From Saccharopolyspora gloriosae (GTDB lineage: Bacteria; Actinomycetota; Actinomycetes; Mycobacteriales; Pseudonocardiaceae): 64,000 nt of DNA. Under the pieces are notes generated by a model. That model saw nothing but the letters and a program-made list of their open reading frames with translations, made no database searches and was not told the origin of the DNA. Both the position numbers and the translations under genes were made by a program. Within the stretch, counting starts at the first letter, position 1. Each line of letters begins with the position of its first letter. The stretch is from contig NZ_JACHIV010000001.1 in assembly GCF_014203325.1 (NCBI RefSeq), positions 1,923,501 to 1,987,500 of the forward strand, written 5' to 3'. This document shows, piece after piece, positions 8,338-17,380 of this stretch.

Positions 8338-9264
8338 TCAGAGCGACGCAACCAACCGGTCGAGCGGGCCGCCGAGGCCCCATTGTGCGCCGAGTTCGGC
8401 GAGGCGTTCGGGGTCGGCGGGCTTGGTCGGGGTCGTGTCGGGCCGGTCCACCACGACGGGTGCGTCGCGCACGACTCGGACCACCGCGGGCGCGGCGGCC
8501 AGGTAGTCGGCGGCTTCGGCGAGCTTTCCGCGCACGCGGGGCGTGAGCCGCCGGTCGCCTTGCCCGGCCGCGGCCAGCAGCGCGTCCAGCGAGCCGAATT
8601 CGGTGATCAGCTTCGCGGCGGTCTTCTCCCCGATGCCCGCGACGCCGGGCAGTCCGTCGGAGGGGTCGCCGCGCAGGATCGCCATCTCGGCGTAGGCGTC
8701 GCCCGCGCGGGCCGCGTCGAGCGCGTAGCGCTCCGCGAGTTCGGCCGGGCCGAAGTCCTGCGCTTTCGCCAGTCCGGCGCCGACGTAGCGGACCCGCACC
8801 GGCGTCGGTCCGGTGCGCACCAGTTGGAACAGGTCGCGGTCGCCGGTGACCACTTCGACGGGGTCGGCTCGTTCCCGGTCGGCGAGCACGCCGATGACGT
8901 CGTCGGCTTCGTAGCCCTCGGCTTCGGCGGTGGCCACGCCCAGCGCGTCCAGCACGTCGAGGATGATCGGGATCTGCGGGCTCAGCGTGTCCGGCACCTC
9001 TTCGGCGTCGGGGTCCTCCTCGGCGACGCGGTGCGCCTTGTAGGAGGGCAGCGCGTCGACCCGGAACTGCGGGCGCCAGTCGTTGTCCAAGCACGCCACC
9101 AGGCGCGTCGGCCGCCGTTCGCCGACGAGCTTCGCCAGCATGTCGCAGAATCCGCGCACCGAGTTCACCGGTGTCCCGTCCGGGGCCGTCAACGAGTCGG
9201 GCAGCGCGTAGTACGAGCGGAACCACAACCCGGCGGAGTCGATCAGCATCACAGAACCCGTCAC
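8338..9264 (-). CDS. 5'-3' exonuclease (Pol I N-terminal domain family, Rv2090-like)
   Basis: About 308 residues from the GTG at 9264; ATG 9249 (MLIDSAG) and a longer start at 9294 are also possible. FEN/PIN-type metal-binding acidic motifs are in order: MLIDSAGLWF, CLDNDWRPQFR, EGYEADDVIG and VTGDRDLFQLV. A helix-hairpin-helix (DGLPGVAGIGEKTA) binds DNA. There is no polymerase domain, so this is the stand-alone exonuclease known from actinobacteria rather than a broken polA. Expected role: removal of 5' flaps or RNA primers. The gene next to a PepE-like peptidase and near helY matches the mycobacterial order. Confidence 0.92.
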   Translation of the reverse strand: MTGSVMLIDSAGLWFRSYYALPDSLTAPDGTPVNSVRGFCDMLAKLVGERRPTRLVACLDNDWRPQFRVDALPSYKAHRVAEEDPDAEEVPDTLSPQIPIILDVLDALGVATAEAEGYEADDVIGVLADRERADPVEVVTGDRDLFQLVRTGPTPVRVRYVGAGLAKAQDFGPAELAERYALDAARAGDAYAEMAILRGDPSDGLPGVAGIGEKTAAKLITEFGSLDALLAAAGQGDRRLTPRVRGKLAEAADYLAAAPAVVRVVRDAPVVVDRPDTTPTKPADPERLAELGAQWGLGGPLDRLVASL

Positions 9265-9654
9265 GCGGACCACTCTGTCACGCCCCGCCGACACCGCACC
9301 GCAGGCCGGGCGCGGACGCGAGCTGTCAGATCACTGTCACTACGCCGCCGGAGCGGCCTCATACAGTCGGTTCAGCGCGCGGCACCGTCCGGATCGAGGT
9401 GCGGCGCGGAGGTTTCCCGGTCCGCCGGATCGGGATGGGAACGGGCCGTCGTCGAACCCCCGACAGGCGGCGGGCCGCTCCGGACGGGCGCATCGGTCCT
9501 CCCCGGACGACGCGACTCGGCCGGAGGCACGGAAGCAGGCCGGGCAGGACAGGACATCCTCCTGCTCGGCCTGTTCCGTCCGGGGTGATCTTTCGCCTGA
9601 TCCGCGGGACCGCCGCGCGACTCGCGGTGGCCGCATTCTTTAGGCTAGGTGGCC
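9265..9654. promoter_or_regulatory. Divergent intergenic region with leaderless -10
   Basis: About 390 bases between divergent exonuclease and peptidase genes. Open frames here have no recognisable protein content. TAGGCT at 9641-9646 sits 8 bases before the ATG at 9655 and is a plausible -10 of a leaderless transcript. Nothing else is recognised. Confidence 0.5.
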
Positions 9655-10803
9655 ATGGCCACTGACTCGCTCAAGCAGGACCCCGCGGTGTTCGCCGCCC
9701 GACTGAGCCGCGCCGCGGCGACGGCGGCGACCGCGGACCTGGACGCCCTGCTGATCACCCCCGGTTCGGATCTGCGGTACCTGCTCGGTGCCCGCGGTGA
9801 GTCGTTCGAGCGGTTGAGCACCTTGGTGCTGCCCGCGACGGGCAACGGCGCCGCTCCGGTGCTGGTGCTGCCGAAGCTGGAAGCGCCCGGCTACGCCGAC
9901 GTGCCCGCCGACGAGCTCGGCATCGAGATCGTGACCTGGGTCGACGGGGAGGATCCGCACGCGCTGGTCGCGGACCTGCTGCGCCGTGGTGGCGCGCCGT
10001 CGCGCCTGGGCGTCGCCGACGTGATGCCCGCGTTGCACACCTTGCCGCTGGGCGCGGCGACGGGTGCGGAGCAGGTGCTGGCCGGTTCGGTGCTGCGCGA
10101 GCTGCGGATGCGCAAGGACGCCGCCGAGATCGAGGCGTTGCGCACGGCGGGCGCGGCGATCGACCGGGTGCACGCGCGGATGGCCGAGTTCCTCCGGGCC
10201 GGGCGCACCGAGGCGCAGGTCGGCGCGGACATCGCCGCCGCCATCGTGGAGGAGGGCCACACCGAGGCCGATTTCGTCATCGTCGGTTCGGCCGCCAACG
10301 GCGCCAGCCCGCACCACGCGCTGTCGGACCGGGTGATCGAGGCCGGGGACGTGGTGGTCGTGGACATCGGCGGGCCGATCCCGTCGGGGTACAACTCCGA
10401 CTGCACCCGCACCTACGCGGTGGGGGAGCCGTCGCAGCCCGATGTGCGGGAGACCTACGCGGTGCTGCAGGCGGCGCAGGACGCCGCGGTGCGCGCGGTG
10501 CGTCCCGGGGCGACGGCCGAGTCGATCGACGCCGCCGCGCGGGAGCCCATCGCGGCGGCCGGGTTCGGCGAGCAGTTCATCCACCGCACGGGGCACGGCA
10601 TCGGCCTCGACGTGCACGAGGAGCCGTACATCGTCGGGGGCAGCACCTTGGAATTGGAGGCGGGCATGGCGTTCAGCATCGAGCCCGGCATCTACCAGTC
10701 CGGTCGCTGGGGTGCCCGCATCGAGGACATCGTGATCGTCACCGACGACGGTGTGCTCAGCGTGAACTCGCAGCCGCACGACCTGGTGGTGCTGCCGGCG
10801 TGA
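9655..10803 (+). CDS. M24 metallopeptidase (Xaa-Pro dipeptidase/aminopeptidase, PepE/PepQ type)
   Basis: 382 residues from ATG 9655; a GTG at 9649 is in frame but lies only 2 bases after a likely -10 (TAGGCT). The N-terminal creatinase-like domain is followed by the pita-bread catalytic domain. All five expected metal ligands are present: Asp237 (VVVDIGG), Asp249 (NSDCTRT), His314 (RTGHGIG), Glu343 (SIEPGIY) and Glu357 (ARIEDIV). Cytoplasmic; expected to cleave Xaa-Pro dipeptides or N-terminal Xaa-Pro bonds. Its stop overlaps the start of the Lrp-family gene, so the two are probably co-transcribed. Confidence 0.93.
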   Translation: MATDSLKQDPAVFAARLSRAAATAATADLDALLITPGSDLRYLLGARGESFERLSTLVLPATGNGAAPVLVLPKLEAPGYADVPADELGIEIVTWVDGEDPHALVADLLRRGGAPSRLGVADVMPALHTLPLGAATGAEQVLAGSVLRELRMRKDAAEIEALRTAGAAIDRVHARMAEFLRAGRTEAQVGADIAAAIVEEGHTEADFVIVGSAANGASPHHALSDRVIEAGDVVVVDIGGPIPSGYNSDCTRTYAVGEPSQPDVRETYAVLQAAQDAAVRAVRPGATAESIDAAAREPIAAAGFGEQFIHRTGHGIGLDVHEEPYIVGGSTLELEAGMAFSIEPGIYQSGRWGARIEDIVIVTDDGVLSVNSQPHDLVVLPA

Positions 10804-11264
10804 ACGACCGGAATTCGGGCGAACTGGAAGCGACGGACCGCGCGATCCTGCGCGAGCTGGCGCACGACGGCCGGTGCAGCTTCACCGACTTGGCCGAGCG
10901 CGTGGGCCTGAGCGTGTCGGCGGTGCACCAGCGGGTTCGGCGGCTGGAGCAGCGCGGCGCGCTGCAGGGCTACGTGGCCAAAGTGGACGGTGATCAGATC
11001 GGGTTGCCGTTGACGGCGTTCATCTCGCTGACCCCGATCGACCCGGCGGCCCCGGACGACTACCCGCAGCGCTTGGAGCACCTGCCGGAGATCGAGTCGT
11101 GCTACTCGGTGGCCGGCGACGAGTCCTACATCCTGCAGGTGCGGGTCGCTTCGCCGCTGGGCTTGGAGGAGTTGCTGCGCCAGATCCGGGAGGCGGCGAA
11201 GGTCTCCACGCGGACCACGGTGGTGTTGTCCACTCCGTACGAGCACCGGCCGCCGCAGATCTAG
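10800..11264 (+). CDS. Lrp/AsnC-family transcriptional regulator
   Basis: 154 residues starting at a GTG that overlaps the peptidase stop (GTGA). An N-terminal winged helix-turn-helix (residues 10-60; LGLSVSAVHQRVRRLE-type recognition region) is followed by a RAM/ligand-binding domain (residues 70-150, EIESCYSVAGDESYILQV). Members respond to amino acids, and translational coupling to a proline-specific peptidase suggests control of peptide or amino-acid use; this link is inference. A terminator hairpin follows. Confidence 0.92.
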   Translation: MNDRNSGELEATDRAILRELAHDGRCSFTDLAERVGLSVSAVHQRVRRLEQRGALQGYVAKVDGDQIGLPLTAFISLTPIDPAAPDDYPQRLEHLPEIESCYSVAGDESYILQVRVASPLGLEELLRQIREAAKVSTRTTVVLSTPYEHRPPQI

Positions 11265-11277
11265 CCGGGACGCGATG

Positions 11278-11312
11278 ACGTGGCGGTGCCGATCCGTTCG
11301 GCGCCGCCACGT
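11278..11312 (+). terminator. Hairpin after the Lrp-family gene
   Basis: 15-base arms (11278-11292 with 11298-11312) with one mismatch and a 5-base loop, 13 bases after the stop codon. Confidence 0.7.
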
Positions 11313-11822
11313 TCTGCTGTGCACCGCGTCCGGTTCGTCCCGCGGCGGGCGAAAATCCGTTCCCGCGCCCGATGTCGTCGAATGCTCTGGTGCCGGAACC
11401 ACTCGATGCCCGTGGCCTCGTGATTTCCCGATGCACAGGGCATTTCCATTGCTGGTGGCACGGAAGACGACCGTTCCGGAGCAGATGAAACTCTCATTTA
11501 ACGTGAAAGTTTGCAATGCTGAGCGAGCATGTCTCATGGCGTGAGAAAAATTCGAAACTCCGGGGAGATTTGCAAGGATCTTACTTTGTGGACACTCGAC
11601 GAGTGGCCCGTGAGCTGCGAAAACACCTGATGTGATCGGCAGGGGGCTTGCGGTCGTCGCGCTCACCGGTTTTGAATGACCGCCCGGCGTGCTCGATGGC
11701 GGGGGCCCGGAACTCGATCGGTTCCCTTGCGGCATCATCGTGGCTCCCGCGTGTGATCGGCGTGGTTCGGCGCGCTATCGGCGCGAGCGGGGAACGCGAC
11801 ATCGAAAACCTGAGTGGGTGGC
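11313..11822. promoter_or_regulatory. Gene-free region upstream of the acyltransferase cluster
   Basis: About 510 bases without a convincing ORF. The part 11460-11600 is visibly more AT-rich than its surroundings and contains TCTCA-N5-TGAGA (11532-11546), a possible operator, and several A/T runs suited to a promoter. It is the only sizeable gap upstream of the three acyltransferase genes, so it probably holds their promoter; no -35/-10 pair can be fixed with confidence. Confidence 0.4.
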
Positions 11823-13376
11823 ATGAGATTCACGGAGATCGCGGATTACGGCGTCCGGCCCGGCACGGCGGCGCGGTGGAGCGTGTCCCCCGTCGACGGA
11901 GCGCGACCCCGGCTCGACGAACGCCCGCCGTCGCACCTGCAGCAAGCCCACGTGCGGTGCCGTTCCGAGCCGGGAGTGGTGCACGACCCGAGCTGGCTCG
12001 CGATCTGCTTCGACCTGGACGGTCCGCTCGACGAGCACGCCTGGCGCACCGCGCTGCTGCAGTGGGTGGACCGGCACGAGACGTTGCGCAGCGGTCTGCG
12101 GCCGACCCCGGACGGGGTGCGGCGCTACACCTGGAGCACCGGAGGCTTATCCGTCACGGGCGACGAACTCGGCGCCTACGAGGACTCCGCGGCCCTTTCC
12201 GACGCGCTGCGCGAGCTGTTCAACGACAACACCGATCCCACCACGTGGCCGTCCTGCGTGTTCGCCACGGTGTCGCGGGCCGACTCGGTCACCGCGTGCC
12301 TGGCCTTCGACCACGGCAACGTCGACGGGTACTCGATCCTGCTGGTGGCCCACGAGATCCACGAGCTCTACACCGCCGCTCGCGACCGGCGCCCCGCCGA
12401 GCTCGCGGAGGTCGGCAGCTACGTGGACTTCTGCGCGCGGGAACGGGAGTACAGCGACGGATTCGAGCGCGCCGACGAGCCCGTCGCGCGCTGGGCCGAG
12501 TTCCTCGCCGACTGCGGCGGTGAGCTGCCCCGCTTCCCCTTCCCACCCGTCGCGGAACCGAGCGCGGCGCCCGCGCTCCGGGTCCGCCAGCACGGCCTGT
12601 GCGAGTGGCTCGTGGACGCCGACGGCGCCGCGGCGTTCGAGAAGGCGTGCCGGCGCAACGGAGGGAGCGCGTTCTCCGGAGTGCTCTGCGCGCTGGCGCT
12701 GGCCGCCGCGCGCTCCGGCGGGGCCGGTCTCGACGATTCGGAGACGTTCCGGGCGTTGCTGCTGATGCACACCCGTTCGGCCCGGCAGTGGGCGAGGTCG
12801 CTGGGCTGGTTCGTCGGGCTGGCGCCGGTGGAACTGGCGATGCCGGTGGGGCCCGGCGCGCTGGACGGCGTCGACGTGCTGGACCTGCTGCCCGGCGCGG
12901 GAACGGCGCTGCGACGGGCGAAACCGCTCTCGACGGTCCCGGTTCCGAAGGTGGCGGAGCTGCTCGGCGCCGAGCTGGTGCCGCGCTTCGTCGTGTCCTA
13001 CATGGACTTGCGGGCGAGTCCCGGCGCGCAGCACTGGAACGAGTGGAACGCCAGGGCGCTGCACGCGCCCGCCAGTTCCACCGACGAGGTCTACATCTGG
13101 GTCAACCGCAGCAACGACGGCATCTACGTGACGAGCCGGTTCCCCGGAACGCATCGCGCGGACGCCGCGGTGCGCGACTACGTCGACCGGATCCGCCGGT
13201 CGGTGTGCGCGGCGGCGGCGACCGCGGACCCGGATTTCGCCGCCACCGTCGCGCCACTGTGGACGGAGAGGTCGTTCGAAGATCAGGTAGGGTCCGGCGT
13301 TCGAACTCCGGTCGGCGCGGGAACGCGGCGTTCCGGTATCGAGCACGACCCCGTGGCGAAGGGATCCCGTTCATGA
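11823..13376 (+). CDS. PapA-like acyltransferase (condensation-domain fold), first of three
   Basis: 517 residues from ATG 11823. A stand-alone condensation-fold protein with the catalytic HxxxD motif FDHGNVDGYS (His164, Asp168). The overall pattern (N-terminal 'PG.A.RWSVSP' segment, GSYVDFCARERE, a C-terminal YIWVNRSNDG strand) follows the mycobacterial PapA1/2/3 trehalose-lipid acyltransferases as I know them, rather than an NRPS module: there are no adenylation or carrier domains. Expected reaction: transfer of an acyl group from a carrier or CoA onto a hydroxyl or amine of an acceptor. The last 30 residues are a divergent tail. The stop overlaps the next start (ATGA), so the genes form an operon. 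Confidence 0.82.
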   Translation: MRFTEIADYGVRPGTAARWSVSPVDGARPRLDERPPSHLQQAHVRCRSEPGVVHDPSWLAICFDLDGPLDEHAWRTALLQWVDRHETLRSGLRPTPDGVRRYTWSTGGLSVTGDELGAYEDSAALSDALRELFNDNTDPTTWPSCVFATVSRADSVTACLAFDHGNVDGYSILLVAHEIHELYTAARDRRPAELAEVGSYVDFCAREREYSDGFERADEPVARWAEFLADCGGELPRFPFPPVAEPSAAPALRVRQHGLCEWLVDADGAAAFEKACRRNGGSAFSGVLCALALAAARSGGAGLDDSETFRALLLMHTRSARQWARSLGWFVGLAPVELAMPVGPGALDGVDVLDLLPGAGTALRRAKPLSTVPVPKVAELLGAELVPRFVVSYMDLRASPGAQHWNEWNARALHAPASSTDEVYIWVNRSNDGIYVTSRFPGTHRADAAVRDYVDRIRRSVCAAAATADPDFAATVAPLWTERSFEDQVGSGVRTPVGAGTRRSGIEHDPVAKGSRS

Positions 13377-14809
13377 GGATGAACGCACTCCGCGAGTACG
13401 AGCCCGCTGCGGGCAGGCTCGTCGAATGGCGGCCCACGGAGTCCACAATGGACTCAATCGGCGCCGCGCGCGAGCATCCCGCTCCGCCGTCGTCGTTCCA
13501 GGAGAACCACATCCGCCGCTCGCTGGCCAACGACGCGGCCGGCGCGGTGCACTCGCCGTGGCTGTCCACGGTGTTCGACCTGCCCGGCAGGATCGACGCG
13601 GACGCGATGGCGGTGGCCTGGCAGCAGTGGGTGCGCAGGCACGGCACGCTGCTGACCTGGTTCGAGGACACCGGTGACGAGCTGCGCCGCTACGCCCTCG
13701 ACGCCGACGACGTCGAGTTCGCCCCGGTGGAGATCGGCGACCGCGACGGCGCGCAGATCCGGGACCACCTGCTGCACCGCTTCGACGGCGCCACCAGCGC
13801 GCTGCGGTGGCCGCCGTTCGTGCTCGGCGCGGTGCTGCGGGAGGAATCCTCCACGGTGTTCTTCGCCGTGGACCACGCGCACACCGACGGATATTCGATC
13901 TTCCTCGTGTTCGACGAGCTGCGCCGGCTCTACGAGCAGCAGGTCGGCGGCGAACCGGCGGCGCTGCCGGAGGTCGGCGACCACGCGGTGTTCGCCGCGC
14001 GCGAGCGGGGGCGCGCCCTCGAACCCGAGGCGCAGGCGGCGGCCGTGCGGACCTGGAGCGATTTCTGGCTCAGCGGCGGCGAACGGCCCCCGTCGTTCCC
14101 GCTGCCGCTGGGGCTCGACGACGGCGAACCCCGCGGCAAGCTGCTGATGGAGCGGGAGCTGTTCGACGCCGACCAGGCGAACGCGTTCGGCAAGCGCTGC
14201 CGCGAGCACCGCGGCGGTTTCGCGGCGGGGATCTTCGCGGCGCTGGCGATCGCCGCGTCGGAACTGGCCGGCGCGGAGTCGTTCCGGACGCTGACCCCGG
14301 TGCAGACCCGCGACGAACGCCAGTGGGCGGCGGCGCAGGGCTGGTTCATCAACCTGGTCCCGCTGCACTTCTCGCTCACCGGTCTCGGCACGTTCGGCGA
14401 GGTGCTCACCGCCGCGGAGGAGGCCTTCACCCGCGCTCGCGCCATCGCGGACGTGCCGGTGGTGAAGCTGGTGGAACTGCTGGGTTCGCAGCTGCGGTTG
14501 CAGGAGGACGCGCGCACGGTGCTGCCGATCGTGTCGTTCATCGACCTGCGCCGGATCCGCGGGGGCGAGCTGTGGGAGCAGGCGGACGCGCAGGTGCTCA
14601 GCGGTCCGGGCGAGGGCTTCGACGTGCCGATGTGGGTCAACCGGCTGCGCGGTCTCACGTACCTGAAGGCCAGCTACCCCGACACCGCGGTCGCCGCGGA
14701 CAACGTCGCCCGCTACCTGGATCGCACGATGGCGGTGCTGCACCGCGTCATCGCCGACGGCGACCACGAGTTCCGGTCCGCGGTGCCCGCCGCCGCCCTC
14801 GCGGAGTGA
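13373..14809 (+). CDS. PapA-like acyltransferase, second of three
   Basis: 478 residues from ATG 13373 (an in-frame ATG at 13379 is also possible). It opens with the PapA-type N-terminal segment YEPAAGRLVEWRPT and carries a canonical HxxxDG motif, VDHAHTDGYS (His168, Asp172, Gly173). The C-terminal PMWVNRLRG strand aligns with its two neighbours. Of the three tandem copies this has the most standard active site. The frame is open further upstream through the preceding gene, but that part is overlapping-frame noise. No signal peptide or membrane segment, so it is likely cytosolic. Confidence 0.83.
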   Translation: MRMNALREYEPAAGRLVEWRPTESTMDSIGAAREHPAPPSSFQENHIRRSLANDAAGAVHSPWLSTVFDLPGRIDADAMAVAWQQWVRRHGTLLTWFEDTGDELRRYALDADDVEFAPVEIGDRDGAQIRDHLLHRFDGATSALRWPPFVLGAVLREESSTVFFAVDHAHTDGYSIFLVFDELRRLYEQQVGGEPAALPEVGDHAVFAARERGRALEPEAQAAAVRTWSDFWLSGGERPPSFPLPLGLDDGEPRGKLLMERELFDADQANAFGKRCREHRGGFAAGIFAALAIAASELAGAESFRTLTPVQTRDERQWAAAQGWFINLVPLHFSLTGLGTFGEVLTAAEEAFTRARAIADVPVVKLVELLGSQLRLQEDARTVLPIVSFIDLRRIRGGELWEQADAQVLSGPGEGFDVPMWVNRLRGLTYLKASYPDTAVAADNVARYLDRTMAVLHRVIADGDHEFRSAVPAAALAE

Positions 14810-14830
14810 TGTCCGGTGCGAGTCACGACG

Positions 14831-16279
14831 ATGAGCGCGTTCGACCCGCCGCCCGGCGAGGTCGTGGAGTGGACCGCGGAACCCGCGCCGGGCCACGAAT
14901 TCGCGCCCAGTGACGTACCTCCGTCGCTGAACCAGTCCTTCCACCTGGGCGCGCTCGGTGCCGACGGGACGCCGCCGCCGTGGCTGGCCTGCACCTTCGA
15001 ACTGCCGGGGGAGCTGGACACCGGCGCGCTGGAAGCGGCCTTCGGGCAGTGGATCCGCAGGCACACCGGGCTGCTGAGCCGCTTCACCGAGCGCGACGGC
15101 GAGTTCCGCCGCGCGCTGCTGCCCGCCGACGGGGTGGTCCTGCGGCGGCGGGAGGCGGGCTCGTTCACCGGTTCGGCCGCGGTGCGCGAGCACCTGTCGC
15201 GGCGGTTCGACGAGCAGTGCCACCCGCTGCGGTGGCCGCCGTTCCTGCTGGGCGCGATCCGGCACGAGCGGGGCGGCACGGTGTTCGGCGCGTTCGACCA
15301 CTCCTGCGTGGACGCGCACTCGATGGCGGTGGCCGCGCACGAGCTGCAGGTGCTGTACTCCGCCGCCGTCGACGGGACGCCGCCGTCGCTGGCGGAGGTG
15401 GGCGGCTTCGTCGACTACTGCGCGCAGGAGCACGAGGCGGTGGCCGCCGCGGACCTCGCGGTCCCGGGGCGACCGGCCACCGCGGAGTGGGACGCGCCCG
15501 GCCCGGACGGCCTGCCCGTCCCGCCGCCGCTGCCGAGCGGCGAGCATCCCGCGGTGGCGTACTGGCGGGATTTCCTGCGCGACTGCGGGGGAACGACGCC
15601 GTCGTTCCCGCTGGAGCTCGGCGTGGAACCGGGGCGTCCGGTGCGGCAGCGTTCGATGACCGCCCGGCTGCTGGACGCGGAGACCGCCGACGCCTTCGAC
15701 GCGGCGTGCCGGGACGGCTCGGGCAGCGCGTTCACCGGAGTGCTGGCCGCCGCGGGCCTCGCGCTGCGCGGACTGGGCGCCGGTGACCGGATCAGCGTGC
15801 TGATCCCGTTGCACACCAGGCACGAACCGCGCTGGCGGCACGCCGTCGGGTGGTTCACGACGAACGCTCCCGTCACGTTCAACGTGGTGGACGGGCGGTT
15901 CGCCGACACCCACACGCACGCGAAGGTGGGTTTCCGGGAAGCCCTGGGCACCCTCGGCGTGCCGCTGCCGAACATCCTGGCCGCGGTCGCCGACGAGTAC
16001 CGCCCGGTGCGCAAGGACATCTTCATGCTGTCCTACGTGGACTACCGGGCGATGCCGGTCTCGCTGGAGTTCCCCGAGTCCCGGCCGCGCCACATCAGCA
16101 GCGAGACCGACGCCGACGACGTCCAGCTCTGGGTGTCGCGCACGTCCGACGGCCTGTTCCTGCGCACCCGCCATCCCGGTGCGGCCGCGGCGGAATCGGC
16201 GGTCCGCGCCTTCCGCGACCGCTTCACCGCGGCCCTCGCGGCGGCGGCCGAACCGCGGCCGCTCGCCGCTCAGCGCTGA
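14831..16279 (+). CDS. PapA-like acyltransferase, third of three, variant HxxxDA motif
   Basis: 482 residues from ATG 14831; a GTG at 14816 would add five residues. Starts FDPPPGEVVEWT, matching the PapA-type N-terminus. The catalytic motif reads DHSCVDAHS (His157, Asp161) with Ala replacing the usual Gly after the Asp. Insert and acceptor-side loops (residues 200-235) are longer than in the other two. The C-terminal QLWVSRTSDG strand is conserved. The catalytic His and Asp remain, so activity is plausible but specificity may differ. Faces a DMT transporter gene 3 bases away on the opposite strand. Confidence 0.82.
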   Translation: MSAFDPPPGEVVEWTAEPAPGHEFAPSDVPPSLNQSFHLGALGADGTPPPWLACTFELPGELDTGALEAAFGQWIRRHTGLLSRFTERDGEFRRALLPADGVVLRRREAGSFTGSAAVREHLSRRFDEQCHPLRWPPFLLGAIRHERGGTVFGAFDHSCVDAHSMAVAAHELQVLYSAAVDGTPPSLAEVGGFVDYCAQEHEAVAAADLAVPGRPATAEWDAPGPDGLPVPPPLPSGEHPAVAYWRDFLRDCGGTTPSFPLELGVEPGRPVRQRSMTARLLDAETADAFDAACRDGSGSAFTGVLAAAGLALRGLGAGDRISVLIPLHTRHEPRWRHAVGWFTTNAPVTFNVVDGRFADTHTHAKVGFREALGTLGVPLPNILAAVADEYRPVRKDIFMLSYVDYRAMPVSLEFPESRPRHISSETDADDVQLWVSRTSDGLFLRTRHPGAAAAESAVRAFRDRFTAALAAAAEPRPLAAQR

Positions 16280-16282
16280 CGG

Positions 16283-17134
16283 TCACGGCAGGTTGATCAG
16301 CACGATTCCCGCGAGCACGACGGCACCGGCCAGCGCCCGGCCGCGCCCGAGGGATTCGCGGAAGAAGACCGCGCCGATCAGCGCGCCGAAGATGATGCTG
16401 GTCTCGCGGAGGGCGGCGATGGGTGCGAGCGCTCCCCGGGTCTGCGCCCACAGCACGAGGCCGTACGCGATCAGCGACAACGTTCCGCCGGCCAGCCCGG
16501 GGATCGGCGCGACGCGGAGCTGGGCGAACAGCGCCCGGCCGCGCACCGCCTGCGCCAGCAGCACGACCGCGACCCCTTGCAGCAAGAACATCCACGCGGC
16601 GTAGGTGAGCACGTCCGCCCGGTGGACTCCGACCCCGTCGATGACCGTGTAGGTCGCGATCAGCAGGCCGGTGCCGAACGCGGCGGCGAGCGCCGGGACC
16701 TGGCGCCTGGTGGGTCGCCCGCCGAGGAAGACCAAGCCGGTCAGCCCCGCCGATATCACCAGCACCCCGGCCAGCACCCATCCGGAGACCCCCTGCCGGA
16801 GCACGACGTACGACAGCACCGTGACCACCCACGGCGCGGTGCCGCGGGCGAGCGGGTAGACCTGGCTGAACTGGCCGAGCCGGTAGCTGAGCATCAGCGC
16901 GACCTGGTAGGCCACGTGCACTCCCGCCGAGGCGAGGATCAGCGGCCAGGCCGCCGCCGGGGGAGGTCCGGTGCAGAGCGCGGCGACCCCGCCGATCGCC
17001 GTGTAGCTCAACGCGATCAGGGTGAATCCGGCCAGCCGGTCGCTCATGCCGTGCGCGATCGCGTTCCACGTCGCGTGCAGCAGCGCGGCCCCGAGCACGG
17101 CCACCACGACATCGGCACCGAGCCCGACGGTCAT
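16283..17134 (-). CDS. EamA/DMT-family membrane transporter
   Basis: 283 residues from ATG 17134 (the frame stays open upstream to 17272 but is Arg/Pro-rich there). About ten hydrophobic helices arranged as two EamA repeats, with the typical internal start WNAIAHG in the first repeat and ALRETSIIFGALIGAVFF in the second. DMT-superfamily exporters carry amino acids, drugs or other small metabolites; substrate unknown. Convergent with the acyltransferase cluster, so not clearly part of it. Confidence 0.9.
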   Translation of the reverse strand: MTVGLGADVVVAVLGAALLHATWNAIAHGMSDRLAGFTLIALSYTAIGGVAALCTGPPPAAAWPLILASAGVHVAYQVALMLSYRLGQFSQVYPLARGTAPWVVTVLSYVVLRQGVSGWVLAGVLVISAGLTGLVFLGGRPTRRQVPALAAAFGTGLLIATYTVIDGVGVHRADVLTYAAWMFLLQGVAVVLLAQAVRGRALFAQLRVAPIPGLAGGTLSLIAYGLVLWAQTRGALAPIAALRETSIIFGALIGAVFFRESLGRGRALAGAVVLAGIVLINLP

Positions 17135-17380
17135 CCGAAGCCCCCTGATCACGTCCACCGCCGAAGTCCGGCGCGGGCGAAGTCTTCCGCACGCACCCCG
17201 TCGCTGTCGCCCCCGCCGACGACCGGGCCGCGCGGGTCCGGGCGGCGTGCTTGACCGAGCGAGCGCTGGCACCGAGGTGGTGGCGAAGCAGGGGCGGGCG
17301 CCGCGAGCGGTGGTCCTCCCGCGCCGGGATCGGGCGCGGGATCATGGCGGGCGGACCGGGCGACGAGCGGGGTAGGTGTC

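Noticed and set aside
8164-9588. Long plus-strand frame opposite the exonuclease gene
   Set aside because: It crosses a repeat element and mirrors the exonuclease; no recognisable protein.
9340-9636. Possible small genes on either strand upstream of the M24 peptidase
   Set aside because: Arg/Pro-rich, no RBS, no family features; the region is better read as a divergent promoter gap.
13454-16174. 906-codon minus-strand frame across the acyltransferases
   Set aside because: Antisense shadow of three well-supported genes.
11823-16279. Acyltransferase triplet as debris of an NRPS
   Set aside because: Each gene is complete with its own start, PapA-type N-terminus and catalytic motif, and no adenylation or carrier domain is present.
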